A DNA stretch of 5,084 nucleotides, taken from Promethearchaeota archaeon. Lineage in GTDB: Archaea; Asgardarchaeota; Lokiarchaeia; Sigynarchaeales; SOKP01. Below the pieces are notes generated by a model. It was not told where the DNA came from, made no database searches, and worked only from the letters and a program-made list of their open reading frames with translations. Position numbers and translations under genes: made by a program. The stretch is from the NCBI GenBank assembly GCA_016839425.1, contig JAEOUI010000119.1:1-5084 (forward strand). The letters are read 5' to 3'. This document shows, piece after piece, positions 4,387 to 5,084 of the stretch (positions are counted from its first letter, which is position 1; the number at the start of each line of letters is the position of its first letter).

Positions 4387-4842
4387 TTAGGTTTCTCCAC
4401 AACCAGGACATTCACCTGTAGCAGATTGCATATGCTTTATTGAACCGTGAACATTACATTCAACTTCCTGTGTTTCGCTTGGTGGCGGAGAATATCGGCA
4501 AGAATAGTATTCTATCGAAAACGGCGGTCGTAGTTCTTCAACTTTCTTAATCGCTCGAGCTTCGTCAAAGAAATTCCCAGATTTTTGTTTCAGTTCATCG
4601 TTAGATACCTTGCCACCTTTGATGAGACTTATCACTTCCTCGGAAAGTTCAACGATCACTTCAGCTGTCGAATCAACGTATTTCTTGATTACCCCCCCTT
4701 CTCCTTTTTCATAAACGGTGATTATACTGTCAGAAGGCTCAATGGCGATACCAAAACCGAGAATTGGAAAGATTTCTTTCATAAAGAACTTCTCGATTTT
4801 ATCATTTCCTTCTACGCTTCCACCTTTTAAAACAACCTTCAT
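4387..4842 (-). CDS. Hypothetical protein with C-terminal Cys/His zinc-type cluster
   Basis: This is a 151-residue protein starting MKVVLKGGSVEG. The frame is open further upstream to a TTG at 4911, but the ATG at 4842 is preferred. A GAGGTG Shine-Dalgarno-like sequence lies at 4854-4859, and the best -10 (4895-4900) lies inside the longer version, so its transcript could not include the TTG. Residues 1-110 are soluble, acidic and mixed alpha/beta (strand-like IITVYEKG, helix-like STAEVIVELSEEVISLI). The C-terminus carries CNVH (129-132) and CPGC (145-148), a CxxH-x12-CxxC arrangement that probably binds one zinc; Cys115 is an extra. No catalytic motif is seen and no family is recognised. Its G+C content and its Shine-Dalgarno leader look unlike its neighbours, which could mean separate acquisition. 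Confidence 0.75.
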   Translation of the reverse strand: MKVVLKGGSVEGNDKIEKFFMKEIFPILGFGIAIEPSDSIITVYEKGEGGVIKKYVDSTAEVIVELSEEVISLIKGGKVSNDELKQKSGNFFDEARAIKKVEELRPPFSIEYYSCRYSPPPSETQEVECNVHGSIKHMQSATGECPGCGET

Positions 4843-4853
4843 TTTATTTCTTT

Positions 4854-4859
4854 CACCTC
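4854..4859 (-). promoter_or_regulatory. Ribosome binding site deciding the start at 4842
   Basis: GAGGTG on the minus strand lies 11 bases upstream of the ATG at 4842. It is the only recognisable Shine-Dalgarno sequence before a gene in the window and supports the 151-residue form. Confidence 0.5.
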
Positions 4860-4894
4860 TTTCATTATTTTGGCCCCAAGAGCCATAACTGAAT

Positions 4895-4900
4895 ATTATA
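4895..4900 (-). promoter_or_regulatory. -10 element for the 4387-4842 gene
   Basis: A perfect TATAAT on the minus strand is preceded by GTGAT. TTGATT lies 15 bases upstream, shorter than ideal. The predicted start near 4888 gives a leader of about 46 bases to the ATG at 4842. Confidence 0.45.
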
Positions 4901-4930
4901 ATCACAGTCAAAAAAAATCAAGCCTAAGAT

Positions 4931-4957
4931 CAAAAAACCGCCTTTTTGGCAAGGCAG
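4931..4957 (-). terminator. Intrinsic terminator after the tRNA (hairpin of repeat copy D)
   Basis: On the minus strand CTGCCTT (4951-4957) pairs with AAGGCGG (4938-4944), with one G-U pair and loop GCCAAA, followed by six Ts. It lies about 22 bases after the tRNA 3' end and fits a tRNA terminator. It also separates the tRNA from the next minus-strand gene. Confidence 0.7.
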
Positions 4958-4965
4958 CTTTATAT

Positions 4966-4982
4966 TTCCTCTGCTGGGCTCC
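4966..4982 (+). repeat. Dispersed 17-nt motif, copy D, overlapping the tRNA 3' end
   Basis: TTCCTCTGCTGGGCTCC is the reference copy. On the minus strand it reads GGAGCCCAGCAGAGGAA, in which GGAG is the end of the tRNA acceptor strand plus discriminator base (4979-4982), while the rest is the trailer leading into the terminator. Confidence 0.65.
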
Positions 4983-5016
4983 GCGGGTAGGACTCGAACC
5001 TACAACCTAGGGATTA
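4979..5016 (-). tRNA. 3' exon of a tRNA, probably tRNA-Asn(GUU)
   Basis: The minus strand shows a complete T-arm: GTAGG (4999-5003 complement), loop TTCGAGT (4992-4998) and CCTAC (4987-4991). It is followed by acceptor strand CCGCGGA and discriminator G (4979). CCA is not encoded; the next bases are CCC. Before the T-arm lie a five-base variable loop AGGTT, anticodon-stem strand TCCCT and TAA, which fit positions 36-38. G73 together with a TCCGCGG/CCGCGGA acceptor and the TAATCCCT stretch resemble bacterial tRNA-Asn. The anticodon would be GUU if the 5' exon ends in GU. Reading TGT as the anticodon (tRNA-Thr) is the alternative. The 5' half is not contiguous: intron-like sequence precedes the exon and the window ends. 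Confidence 0.7.
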
Positions 5017-5084
5017 CACTTTATCCTAATGTTTCCAAAAGGAGTGGACTATATCATTCCCCCCACTAAATTTTAGTGAGGGGA
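5017..5084 (-). other. 3' end of a probable group I intron in the tRNA anticodon loop
   Basis: On the minus strand, directly 5' of the tRNA exon, GATATAGTCC (5046-5055) matches the conserved 3' strand of P7 in group I introns. Just upstream is a strong hairpin (5059-5083, with CACTAAA/TTTAGTG and flanking G-C and G-U pairs) in the place of P8. Downstream, CACTCC and GGATAAAGTG can form P9-type pairings, and a G at 5017 can be the terminal omega-G. The 5' part (P1 to P7) lies outside the window, so neither completeness nor an encoded homing endonuclease can be assessed. Confidence 0.65.

Noticed and set aside
4585..4830. 81-codon plus-strand ORF inside the zinc-cluster gene
   Set aside because: Antisense shadow; the opposite strand has the better start, ribosome site and metal-binding motif.
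4843..4911. Extension of the zinc-cluster protein to a TTG at 4911 (174 residues)
   Set aside because: The start would be TTG, there is no ribosome binding site, and the best -10 element lies inside the extension. The ATG at 4842 has a GAGGTG upstream.
1607..4982. CRISPR array or integron attC array
   Set aside because: The repeats are 480 to about 2000 bases apart with genes between them, so this is not CRISPR. They lack attC core sites (GTTRRRY) and no integron integrase is present.

Overview
The window is AT-rich bacterial DNA with short intergenic gaps, small orphan proteins, an interrupted tRNA gene and several genes with almost no 5' leader. This suggests a small-genome lineage such as the Candidate Phyla Radiation (Patescibacteria). 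That placement is inference from style; no phylogenetic marker gene is present.

Layout. At the left edge a minus-strand group holds the N-terminus of a probable CPBP-type membrane protease (1-114), a three-helix membrane protein (202-525) and a two-helix membrane protein (527-709). The last two are coupled with a single base between them. A divergent intergenic region (710-833) holds promoters for both directions. On the plus strand follow an endonuclease/exonuclease/phosphatase-fold hydrolase (834-1580) and a small coiled-coil protein (1770-2069) with a good sigma70-type promoter. A 14-bp perfect hairpin ends this part.

The centre (2166-4014) is on the minus strand. A 239-residue orphan protein comes first in transcription order. 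It is followed by a two-gene regulatory unit: a MerR-type DNA-binding domain fused to a GHKL ATPase, and a DUF4325 STAS-like protein. The unit has a promoter with perfect -35 and -10 hexamers and 17-bp spacing, bracketed by two identical 14-bp near-palindromes that look like operators. The likely logic is a partner-switching pair (ATPase plus STAS protein) whose output is direct DNA binding rather than release of a sigma factor, with autoregulation.

The right part holds a 264-bp stretch with no convincing gene, a 151-residue protein with a C-terminal Cys/His zinc-type cluster (4387-4842), and at the edge a minus-strand tRNA 3' half, probably tRNA-Asn. Immediately 5' of that tRNA half is sequence resembling the end of a group I intron.

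A further pattern links the regions: four copies of a 17-nt motif (consensus TTCCTCTGCTGGGCTCC), all in one orientation, each just after a terminator-like hairpin. One copy overlaps the tRNA 3' end. They divide the window into gene blocks.
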